Shown here piece by piece: positions 39,950 to 49,625 of a DNA stretch of 64,000 bases. A program made the translations under genes and the position numbers. The notes under the pieces were generated by a model. It ran no database searches and was not told the DNA's origin. It saw only the letters and a program-made list of their open reading frames with translations. The stretch covers positions 10,785,532 through 10,849,531 of the forward strand of contig NW_025335589.1 in the NCBI RefSeq assembly GCF_004798865.1, given 5' to 3'. Every line of letters starts with the position of its first letter. The stretch's first letter is position 1. The stretch comes from Varanus komodoensis (lineage: Eukaryota; Chordata; Lepidosauria; Squamata; Varanidae).

Positions 39950-41065
39950 GCCATCCAGTTCTGGATGGTTTGGACCCTTTTACAGTCTAGCCCCAAAAGA
40001 TATTTTACTGAATTCTTGGCAGCCTGCTGTGTCAAGTTTGCACAATGCTGCAAAATTGCCCAGATTCGCTCTGACTGGGACACCACAGTTATCGCAGTTC
40101 CATTTGTTGGATCAGTTTGTTATTGTGGCCCAAGGACGTGGACATGGTGCTTGGACAAGTCTGACCCACCACCTGCCTGCTTGACCCTTGCACATCATGG
40201 CTTACTGGGAGATCTAGGCAGGGGGTTTGTACCTGCATCTAAGAGGCTGTTAACATGTCTTTGAGAGATGGATTGCTGCCAGACCCTTTAAAAGGAGCTG
40301 TGATGCCACTCCTAAAGAAGCAAGGCCTGGATCTGGGTAATGTGAACAACCCTAGACCAATAGCCAAAATCCCCTTCCTGGGCAAAGTGACCTGGATTAC
40401 TGCAATGTGCTGAACATGGGGCTGCATTTGAAGACTGTCTGGATACTACAACTAATACAGAATAGGACAGCAGAGCTACCTATGAGGACTGGTCATCGAG
40501 AACACATTACGCCAGTCCTCTGTCAGCTACATTGGCTTTCTGTTCCTGCCTGAGCCCAATTGAAAGCATTGCTGTTGACATAAAAACCTCTAAAGAGCTG
40601 GGCACCAGGGTACCTGAAGGAACGCCTCACTCCATACAGGCCTACCCGCCTACATAGATCCTCTTCTGAAGTCCTCCTCCAAATATACCCTCATGATACT
40701 GGGAGGGAAAATGCTAGGAGGGGGCCATTCTCTGCAGTGATGCCCAGTCTTTCGAATTCTCTGCCCAGGGCCTGGTGCCAACCTTGCTTTCTTTTAGGCA
40801 CCAGGTAAAAAGTTTCATGTTCCAACAGGCATTTAGCTAATTTGTTCTGGATTTTGTTTTTAATTATTTGGATGTACTTGGTTTGTGTTTTATACATGAT
40901 CCTTTATTACCTGATCCTGTATCACTTTGTATAACATTTTATTTTTATTTGTTTTATTATTTTTATCAGTTTTACTGATTACATTTTTATATGCTGGTTT
41001 AGCATCTTGCAAGCTGCCCAGAGAACCACAGGTTATAGGACAGCACAGAAGTATAATAAATAAAA
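39950..41065 (+). mobile_element. L2 LINE lacking its reverse-transcriptase core
   Basis: The upstream part (GACTGGGACACCACAGTTAT, GACAAGTCTGACCCACCACC, TTGACCCTTGCACATCATGG) and CCTAGACCAATAGCCAAAAT before CCCTTCCTGGGCAAAGTGAC correspond to the region just before the L2 RT domain. The sequence then jumps to GGATTACTGCAATGTGCTGA, the LDYCN block after the RT core, and continues through AGAATAGGACAGCAGAGCTA to a normal 3' UTR and an AATAAATAAAATAAATAAAA tail. The RT core is therefore deleted. The copy is old and also frameshifted. Confidence 0.85.
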
Positions 41066-42474
41066 TAAATAAAATATAAAATATACTTATTTTATATTTA
41101 TGTTGATGACTTACCTAAGCCACAGGTCAAATAGGTGAAAGTCTATGCCAAATTCATAGTCAGATACATGCATCAGTAAATTAGAAAAGCTGACAGGAAA
41201 AGCAAAGCTCACAGTAAATCACAAAAGCCTGAGCTGACTTCTGTGGCATGGTGGTTACCTCTGTGTATGGTAAGATGTGCATGCATATTGGTTAGGGTTT
41301 GGAATGATAATGTACTTGATGTTTATTTGTAAGAAGTTCACTAAGTATGGTTTAAAAGACTTCTGCAAGAAGGGACAATTTCAATAAAAGCAGCAGCAGA
41401 TATGTGCCATGTATCCTCATCCAGCAATCTGCAGCAGACACGGATACCAGTGTACTGTAGAAATGATCTAGGATACAATTCTTTGTTTGTTAAAATGCAA
41501 ACCATATGTCATGTATGGATATGGCTAACATTGCCTCTCTCCCCTATCGAGTGCAATTACTTTGTGGAATTGTTAAATTACTTACATTCAGACAGTAAAC
41601 AGAAACACAGAAGAACACACTAGACCATGTTAAAACATTTTACAAGCAAAATATTTTACTGCTTTTCCCCAGATGGCAAAAGGTGGGATAAATGTACTGG
41701 TTTACATATAGTCTGTACATAAGAGAAAAAAACATTTCATGAAACTGTACTATACATCATTAAAATACTGAAAGCCCATTGTCCTTATGAAGAAATAACC
41801 ATCAATAATAATATAAAAAACCCTTACACCTGTAGCAATAAATATGTGCACCTTTTCCATGAACACATTGTGTGTTCTAGAGGCAAGAACACACTGAAAT
41901 ATCAGTGGTGCTGATGTGCATGTTAAGATCTTTCACTTGTTAATTTAACAATAAACTAAGACTGCATCCTAAACATATTTATTAGAAAACAAATCCCACT
42001 GTACTCAGTTGAATTTTGTTCAGAATAAATGTGCTAGAATTGAGCAGTGGGACAGAATGGGCCTCTCCAGGCTGGATTTATGACTGTTTAAAGACACCTA
42101 CCGCCTGCTCCATCATGTTATCTATGCACAAGTAAATGATATGTATAATACTCATGCATTAGCAGTTCACTGGAAGGGAGATGGGGATGTACTCTCCTAT
42201 GTACAAACGTGCCTCCAATCGAAAACAAGGCAATGTGGACATTTAGTATTTGCACACTAGTGCATCTCTTGATGCTTACCAGATCCACACCAGTGGTCCC
42301 TCAACCAACAAGTAATAGTGACTTACTTCTGCATGCTAAAGCCTGTTTTTGTATACAGACTTCTTTATCTGGATTGAGGCACTCGTTATGAAGGCTTTAA
42401 TAGCTATTACGCTGACTCTTCATATACCAGCATCATGGAGCTGTGAATTCAGACCAATATTTTCACATCCCTGG
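41066..42474. other. DNA just beyond the PDGFC 3' end
   Basis: AT-rich sequence with a MITE at 41.96 kb. No other gene is seen. Part of it may be transcribed if PDGFC uses a more distal polyadenylation site. Confidence 0.45.
41963..42045. mobile_element. MITE, TACTCAGAAGTAAG family
   Basis: GACTGCATCCTAAACATATT, then TTAGAAAACAAATCCCACTG and CAGTTGAATTTTGTTCAGAA AATGTGCTAGAATTG: this is the family order of outer arm, CCCATTGA core and return arm, diverged. Confidence 0.6.
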
Positions 42475-43396
42475 TTTATTTTTTGTATGCAGATGCTCCA
42501 TTTATCTCTGTGCTTTGTAAAGCAGCCATTCTTCTTTCCCTCTTTCTATAACTCTGACTCCAAAGTCTTACACAACTAAAAAGTAGTTTATCTAGGCTGT
42601 AATTAAAAAAGAATATTAAATACCTTTGGTAAAAAATAGATATATTTAACAAGATTAGAAAAGCAAATAGTTATGCTGTCAAAGACTGAGTATAAAAATG
42701 TACACAATAAAAATATAAACAAACAGAAATATTTGCAGGCCATAGTGAGAAGAATAAAGGCACTCCATGGGTTTCAATCTCTTCCTTTTTGCTCACATAT
42801 ACCAGCGATTCAGCTTTGCTAAACAACAAGAACATTACTAGAAGAAACCACGGAAAAGTGTCCAGTTTTTTCTACTTGTATCAGTGAAAAATTAACTTTA
42901 ACTCAGAATAAGGCAGTCTGTAAGAGAATTAACACTTTGATTTAGAATATACAGGAGTTGCCAAGTTGAGTTAAGTGAGAAATTCCAGATGTTCTGAACT
43001 GTAACCTAGAAGTAACAGACCAGTAGAAGCAAGACCACCAGAAGAGTCCAGGATTCATTTGAGCATTGTCTTTTCCATACTCCTAAACTTTAATCTTTAA
43101 AATTCAAGGTGAGTGAGAGAGATGATATTATATATTTCTATATACTTGGAGAAAAAGAATATCCCTCATCGATGCCTTCTGCTCATCCTTATAGTGGGGG
43201 ACTTCAGGTAACAGTGCTGTTGCATTGCAATTATAATCCCAGTTTGATTTCTTCTCTTCCCCCCTCCCAGAAATGTCAATCTTGAAGACTGAAGATTCTC
43301 AAAACAAGCAACTGAGATTACAGAAGATTAATGCACAAGCCCCAGAACAGAATCAGACATGGTTTGAATGTGCTGTAAAAGAAAGAAGCACATCTT
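42475..43396 (-). other. PDGFC: Probable PDGFC 3' UTR up to a candidate polyadenylation signal
   Basis: Downstream of the PDGFC stop on the minus strand there is no further open frame of note. The first AATAAA I find is at 42475-42480, which would give a 3' UTR of about 0.9 kb. Other signals farther on (for example 41978-41983) could be used instead. The boundary is inferred only from the hexamer. Confidence 0.45.
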
Positions 43397-43513
43397 TTAT
43401 CCTTCTGTATTCCCTTTACACACACAGTCACACTCCTCATGATGGTCCAACAGTACATCTGTCAGAGATTTATGCAATCCTCTTACACCACTCCTGGGCT
43501 TCAGTTGCAGGAC
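43397..43513 (-). CDS. PDGFC: PDGFC exon 6, coding part with stop codon
   Basis: This is the terminal coding exon, with 38 residues and TAA. It begins after the acceptor CTAACAG at phase 0 and reads VLQLKPRSGVRGLHKSLTDV, then LLDHHEECDCVC and KGNTEG. It supplies the last knot cysteines (ECDCVC). Human PDGF-C ends with a similar short tail, RGSTGG. Exons 4-6 together give about 180 residues of a family protein that is 345 residues long in human, so roughly the first 165 residues (signal peptide and CUB domain) lie outside the window. Confidence 0.96.
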   Translation of the reverse strand, partial: VLQLKPRSGVRGLHKSLTDVLLDHHEECDCVCKGNTEG

Positions 43514-44398
43514 CTGTTAGGAGAAAATTCAATCATCTTTTAAAATGCCACAAAAATAAGTTTACCTAGACCTAGAAGCAAAACTAGGTTTCCTTATGGC
43601 TTCCTATCATGGCTTGCAGAAATTCATTCTATAACTATATGGTGGTCCATCATGGGCAGTCACTCCTCATCTATTAAAAACAGGGCTGCCAGTGACCTGC
43701 AAAATGGATTGAGACTGTTTCATGCCCATAGAAAAAGCCCTACTGCAGGAAAACCTGCAGCTCCCATAGAACACCAAAATGAGACCCCTCCATTACTTCT
43801 TTGTTTCAGCAGTCATCTAGGCAAGCCACTTCCTTGAAATATGCATAATTTTAATGTGGTTTAGCCAGCCAGTGATTCATTGTTATCACCTTAACACTGT
43901 CACAAGAATAAAACATAAGCTAGTAACACAGAGCTGGTGCCAGAGGTTAGCATGATGGGCACCCATCAAGGCCCTTGGCCTGTGCCCTGGCAGAGGACAC
44001 TGCCTTCCACTCCTTGCTGTTGCCACCTGTATACTTATCCATCCCCTGCCCAAAGGGGATAAACAAGTTAGCAGCAAGGGTAAGCCACAACAGCGGTTGC
44101 CACTTGCTTAGCCTCCCTACCAAGCATGCAAGCAGCTGGAAGCAATGGAGATGAGCTACGAAAAGGGCTACTGATCAATATGAGATAAACACTGAAATCT
44201 TCTTGCCTGGAGGCTCCCTAAACCTGGAGATGTCATTGATTGTTAGCTTGTTCAGACTTCCCCAACTGTCCACTATATGAAGTAACTTGAAATCTCAGCA
44301 GTTATAACAAGAATGTTGTTTCGTCCTGATAAAGGTGTTCTGATAGCCTCTAAATTCTTATTGCCAGAATTTAAAAAATGTTTTAAAAAGCACCATAC
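43514..44398 (-). other. PDGFC: PDGFC intron 5
   Basis: This intron is about 0.9 kb, bounded by GTATGG and AACAG in PDGFC orientation. Bases 43880-44110 are relatively GC-rich and look like an old repeat of a family I cannot name. I see no other feature. Confidence 0.9.
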
Positions 44399-44616
44399 CT
44401 CATGGTATTTTTTGGTGATCTTGGTGGGGACACACTGGCACTCGCTACAGGAACGCTGGCAGCAAGCACAGTTTCCACCACAACGTTTAACCAGCAGACA
44501 AAGTGGCCAAAAGATGGTGTCAGTTCTCTTTAATTCCTCCCGCAGTGATACTGAGTAGTTGCGTGGAGTGCAGCTATACATCCGAACTTCCTCCTTTAGA
44601 AGATTCAGATCTACAA
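44399..44616 (-). CDS. PDGFC: PDGFC exon 5 (core of the PDGF/VEGF cystine-knot domain)
   Basis: This exon encodes most of the receptor-binding growth factor domain. After a TTCAG acceptor, two bases complete the valine split from exon 4. Then VDLNLLKEEVRMYSCTPRNY leads into the REELKRTDTIFWP segment, CLLVKRCGGNCACC and CQCVPTKITKKYHE. The cysteine pattern CxxxxxxCGGNCACC and CxCVP is the PDGF-C/D type of the PDGF/VEGF knot, and the surrounding residues select PDGF-C. The donor is GAG|GTATGG at phase 0. One oddity is WPLC where human PDGF-C has WPGC, written as CCA CTT TGT here. Length, phase and residues agree with the human exon, so the gene is presumably functional. Confidence 0.98.
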
Positions 44617-47600
44617 CTGAAGAATTTTAAAAAGCAAACATGCTATAACTTATTCATTGTATTTTGTCAGTATAAATACTTGCCAGAGGTGAAGGGTATG
44701 CAGTTTTGAGGCAGTACCAACCCTGTCCATGCAGCACTTACAAAGCTGGTGATAACTCGTTTTTCTAACTCTAAGAAACCAGAAAATAACAATCCACCAT
44801 TCCAGAATGCAGTAGTTAGGCAGTATTTATGGTGAGCGGATCAAAATTACTGAGTCTAACTGACTGCATCTTTTCAGATCAGGAAAGAACCTTCCTCCCC
44901 TTTCAAAATGTTCAGGTGAAAGGGAGGTCCAGTTTGAAAGGGAGTTCAGGGTCTGTACTTTCTTTGGGTAATGAAGGCTGTGGAGTATAGTTGGCCAGTG
45001 ACCATACAGTGGTACAGCCTAGTTCATTATTTGCTTTGCCAACAGGAAGGAATTATCTACATCTGAAAGTTTTGTTTCAGAGTACAGCTATTCTATTACC
45101 TCTGGAAGCACCTTCAAATGGGTAGGACTGAAGAAGTATCTACGGCTTGGTACGATGCGTGTTCTTGTATATCCTGGTCTTTACCTCCTAGGGATTTGTT
45201 TTCCTAAATTCTCACCTCTCTGCCAGGACCTTTAAAAAATCGCATGCAGCCCACACAAGAAGGATGATCAGGGAAAGAAAATTTAAGAAAAACAAAGGGT
45301 TGGTAGGTAAAAGGTAACATCTTTCCTATCCATGCAGAGTGCTCTCAGGATGCAGGGCATGGGGGAAGATGACCCTAAGTTACATACTACATACTTCTAT
45401 AGCTTGTGTCTGAATTTGATTATTTGAGTTGACTTTGTTGTGGCCAATTTGGGAGTGGGTCTGCATTGTTCTTAAATTTTAATAACCTTACAGTCTGAAT
45501 CTCTGTACAAACTCTACATAATACTATCTGTATTTAGAAAATTAGATTTTGTCAACTTGACAAAGCACAGTAGGATCTTGTCACACGGATCTTTCCATAA
45601 TACTATACTTTACTTGAATGAGCTGACAGCAGTTTCACGTAGTGCTAGCATAATCAAGCCTTTGAAGTGAAAAGTTGCCTTCATCGCTCCCTTCTTTCCT
45701 GTATCTGCCTTGTCCAAAATACGATTTAGCATATTGTAGGACATAACACTTGATGAGAAAATGCATGTGTGTGTGTGCATTCTTTAAAAATGTTCACTTA
45801 ATGAAAAGGTTATATGGATCTATGAAGTGACCTGAGCTATGAAACATATTATAATATGAAAATTTAAACACCCTTTGAACTGTGTTTCTATTCATTCATC
45901 AAATTTGACACAGAAGTTAAAGAACTTTTTTTAGAGCAACCTCTGAAAGGTACAGGGTTGTTTGCAGTGGCAAAGTAACTATGAATCAGAGCTATTACCT
46001 GAATCCAAATCCAACCCAAACAGGGGAATGCTCACACTGGGTGGCTGCAAATAAAATGTTTCTCACAAATACTAATTACTAGAAACACAAACACGAATAA
46101 CTAAAAACCAAGTGGAATGCATCTTTAAAAGCCATAATGAAAATATGCTAGTAACACTGGCATGTTTTAATTATTCAAATGCACTCAAATAAGGGGAAAT
46201 TATTGTAGATTGGAGTTGATACTTAAAAAGTGTAACTTTGGAGTGCATGCTGATGATTTTGTTCTTTTGTGGGATTATAGCTGCTACTAGATTTTGTAGA
46301 TCACAGGAAAAAAGAGTTGCATTTTTGGTCAGAACTTTCTGATTATCTTTATGTAATTCCTTTTCAATGAAGTTGGGGAGCTCATCTTTACTCATTTCTG
46401 CTTTCATTTCAAAGAGAAAATGTCCATTATAAAAATAAATGCCAAGGGCCACTTCTCACATTTAAAGTATTGGTTAAAGAACAAAACAAGTGACCAGTTA
46501 TTTCAGAAGCTCATGGTTCTGACCTTCAGGGAGAGCTTAATGATAAAACATTAACCAGATGCTAATTCCACCTTGTTCATGGCAGAGATATTATGCTTGA
46601 TGTATCATGGTCATGCCATTATGTTAGATCCTTTATGTGAAGTTTTAAAATGTTTTTATTATACCTCACCTCAGATGGCTGGTAGGCAGACAAAGTAATT
46701 ACGAGGTTTACATTATACCTGGCACTGGGTAGGTGGAAGGTGTGATTTGAGACATCCTGTCTGAGCAACAATCAGGAAACTATCTTGCAAAATCCATAGA
46801 TTACATTTGGCCTATAATACAAAGAAGGTATATTGCCTGAAAGGACATTTCTTCTCTCCAGTCCCAGTTCTTTCTTATTAAATGACCAACAACTGTTCTG
46901 TTAAAACTAGGATAACTCTTCTGACCATAGCTTTCGATGTTGTATGGAACCTGAGTTTTACATTGCACAGGCAACAGTATTCACCAAAATCTTCAGTATT
47001 TGCAACAGATACAAAACAGAGATGGGCGCACAGATATCTCAGAATAATCAGATTTTGTTTATATTACTGTCAACAAGAATTGTTATAAAGCTATATACAA
47101 GTAGGTGCAATTTAAATTATTCCTTGGCTCCCTTTTATTGTGGAAGCCCTCCCAAGGATGTATCATCTAAGGTATAATCCTGGAAGTGAAAGGTGTATTT
47201 TTAATTACATAATCAACACTAAAACTAGGCCCTTCCATGGTATTTTAAAAAAAATCAAGTATGTCATTTCTGTAACAAGCCTTTATGTCAACAGTTAAAT
47301 GATGGCATTGCAAAAGGACACATTTTCTGCCTTAGGCTATTCCATTGCTTACTCAGTAATGCAGTCTGAGGGTGGTCCTTTCAAGATGGATGTGGCAATC
47401 CTTTGATATGTTTATTCAATGGCAATACTAGTTCAGTGTCTAATTTGAATTCTTTTAAAGATCTACTGTGATAGTGTAGGTAGGCTGGTGGGAGGAAATC
47501 ATTGTTTTCCAGGAGTTACTTTAATATAGATGTCATCTTAAGCCTCCGCCTCAAATGTATGTAAACCTTTCATATAGATGCATGCATATTATGCACACAT

Positions 47601-49034
47601 GCAAAACAGCAATGCTCTAATAATGATAGAGTTGTGTGCACAGTTTAATAATATGGTTCACAGAGATTTGAAATCTTAACCTGCTTACCTCCATGCATAG
47701 GGTATTCTAGTTTATGTTGACATGTTGTAAGCAAAGATGTAAGACAAACTTCACATATAAGGTTAAATATATAACACTGCATTCAGAAAGTTTGCCTTCT
47801 TGGTAGATGATCACTTCAACTTTCCAAAGACACTAGATACAAGTTTAAATCTAACTCTATTTGCACAGTCACAGTTATTGTCAATTGCGGCTGGTGAAAA
47901 AAGCAGGGGAAAGAACAGTACCTGCATCACTATTGATCATATCAAATACCTTAAGGCTGTAGTCTATCTGCACTTACCTGGCAGAAAGTCCCATTGGACA
48001 AAGTGAGATTTACTTCTAAGTAGATAGTGGCAGGATAGCACAGGAAGCCTTACAGCTATCACTATCCTGTAGCTAAAGCAGATCTGAGTGTAAATGGAAT
48101 TGAGAGAAATCTCTTTTCCAGTATTGCATTAAGGCAAAGAAACAGGTTTTAACATGAATTTTAACCCTATTGATTCAGCAACGTAATTGCCTGCCTTCAT
48201 GAATGACATGATTATTGTGTTGGATAAGATAGAAGAGCAGCAGTGGAACAATCTGCCCTCAAGGTTCAATGCAGCTGTCATCCTACCTCGCCTTCTTTAC
48301 CACTCAAAGAAAAAAAAATCACTATTCAATGTAATTTTGATTTTGTTTAAGAACAGAAGAATCTTCCATTCCATTCACAGCACAACCTCCTACCTTTCTA
48401 CTCAGAAACAGAACTATTGAATTTGGTATGACTTTACTCTCAGGTATGTGAGTATACCACTGTGTTCTCTATGGCATGACCCAAGCCTTTAATAATAATA
48501 ATAACAACAACAACAACAAGAACCATCACCACCTAACACTGTTAAACTAGTGGCTGTCATCCATAACAGATCAAATGAGGAGCAGGCCGTGCAAACAAGG
48601 ACTGCGCAGATCAGAGGACTTTTACTTCTGGCTTCCAAAATATTAATTTTCAGCTCTCTTTCCTTCTCACTGGGGCACATTAAAGGTTATGCCTTTAATT
48701 TTGCTGAGGCCAATTTTGGTGATACCAGTACTCCCCAGCAGTATCTGATGTGAAGATGAACCTGCTTTCTGGTTTCACTGAAAAAAATTATACTTACCAT
48801 ATGCTGCAATAAATGTTTGTGAATGAACAGCAGTTGTGGAAATTGTAACATAGTTCCAGATGGTTCATACTGTTTCAAAATTCAGTTAAATAATTATGCT
48901 TTAAATAACGGCAAAGTAATGGCCCTCTCCATTTAATAAATATATAGAAAGAAAATTTAATTCCATGAACTCTTTGAGGAGATGATTATTTGTATAAATG
49001 AAGGCTTGAGAGAGAAAGATGAGGAGCTGGTTAC
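44617..49034 (-). other. PDGFC: PDGFC intron 4
   Basis: This intron is about 4.4 kb, bounded by GTAACC and TTCAG. It is AT-rich and mostly unique-looking. It holds an AAT/AAC microsatellite at 48490-48519, a minus-strand open frame of 94 codons at 46171-46452 that is discussed as a finding, and a possible small MITE remnant near 47980-48060. No promoter or RNA gene is recognisable. Confidence 0.9.
48490..48519. repeat. AAT / AAC microsatellite
   Basis: AATAATAATAATAACAACAA with further AAC units, within PDGFC intron 4. Confidence 0.9.
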
Positions 49035-49242
49035 CTTTAGATTTTCTTCCATGAATGTATGCTTTTCCCAGGAGCTGCCAAGTTGGCCTGTACAGGTCTT
49101 CCAAATCTAATTGCCATCTATCCGGCTCAAGGTACCTGATAAGTTCCTCCACAGTACTAAATCCAGCAACAGCATTGTTGAGCAATTCTAATGGTAAAGA
49201 TGAGGGTGGTAACACTGTTGGGCTGGCAGATTCTGTGTGGTG
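49035..49242 (-). CDS. PDGFC: PDGFC exon 4 (hinge region between CUB and growth factor domain)
   Basis: PDGF-C is a secreted growth factor released as a latent dimer that needs removal of its CUB domain before it activates PDGF receptor alpha. This exon encodes 69 residues plus one base. It includes LIRYLEPDRWQLDLEDLYRP and TWQLLGKAYIHGRKSK, which match vertebrate PDGF-C closely from memory and not PDGF-D. The basic stretch GRKSK corresponds to the human RKSR processing site, so the activating cleavage site appears conserved. On the minus strand the exon starts after a CAG acceptor and ends AAAG|GTAACC, leaving phase 1, which matches exon 5. The exact first base rests on the acceptor at 49243-49244; a second AG lies a few bases inside. 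Exons 1-3 are not seen upstream within the window. Confidence 0.96.
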
Positions 49243-49544
49243 CTGGAATGATACAATGTGCATCTTAAATATACATTTAATGATAACAGCTAAAACTGCT
49301 TGCCTGTAGCCGGATTTTCACAGAAATGAGCGCTGTTAACATACAAAGTAATACAGATGGTTTGAAATCTGCTTCCAACCAGAACAAGCACTGTAAACTA
49401 CTATCCTCAATAAGCAGACTAAAATCTATTTTTATGATATTGTTTGTGGATGGATGAGGGTAACTGAACATGATTAAGCAAACATTGTGAAATAAGAAGA
49501 AATAGTTGCAACTCAATAGTTGATATTTTTGGTTCTTCAGATAT

Positions 49545-49625
49545 TTCTGGCATGCAACTTCCATCATCCCTGACCACTAGCCTTGCTGGCTGGGATAGAT
49601 GGGAGTTATAGACCAACACCCAAAG
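49545..49625. mobile_element. MITE fragment of the AACTCCCATCATCCC type
   Basis: TGCAACTTCCATCATCCCTG and the returning arm GGATAGATGGGAGTTATAGA are imperfect inverted copies around GACCACTAGCCTTGCTGGCT. This is the hallmark layout of the family also seen at 34.97 kb. It lies about 300 bases upstream of PDGFC exon 4. Confidence 0.65.

Noticed and set aside
43273-43569. Plus-strand 98-codon frame over PDGFC exon 6
   Set aside because: It is the antisense shadow of the PDGFC terminal exon, which has splice sites and family residues on the minus strand.
44313-44558. Plus-strand frame over PDGFC exon 5
   Set aside because: Antisense shadow; no independent support.
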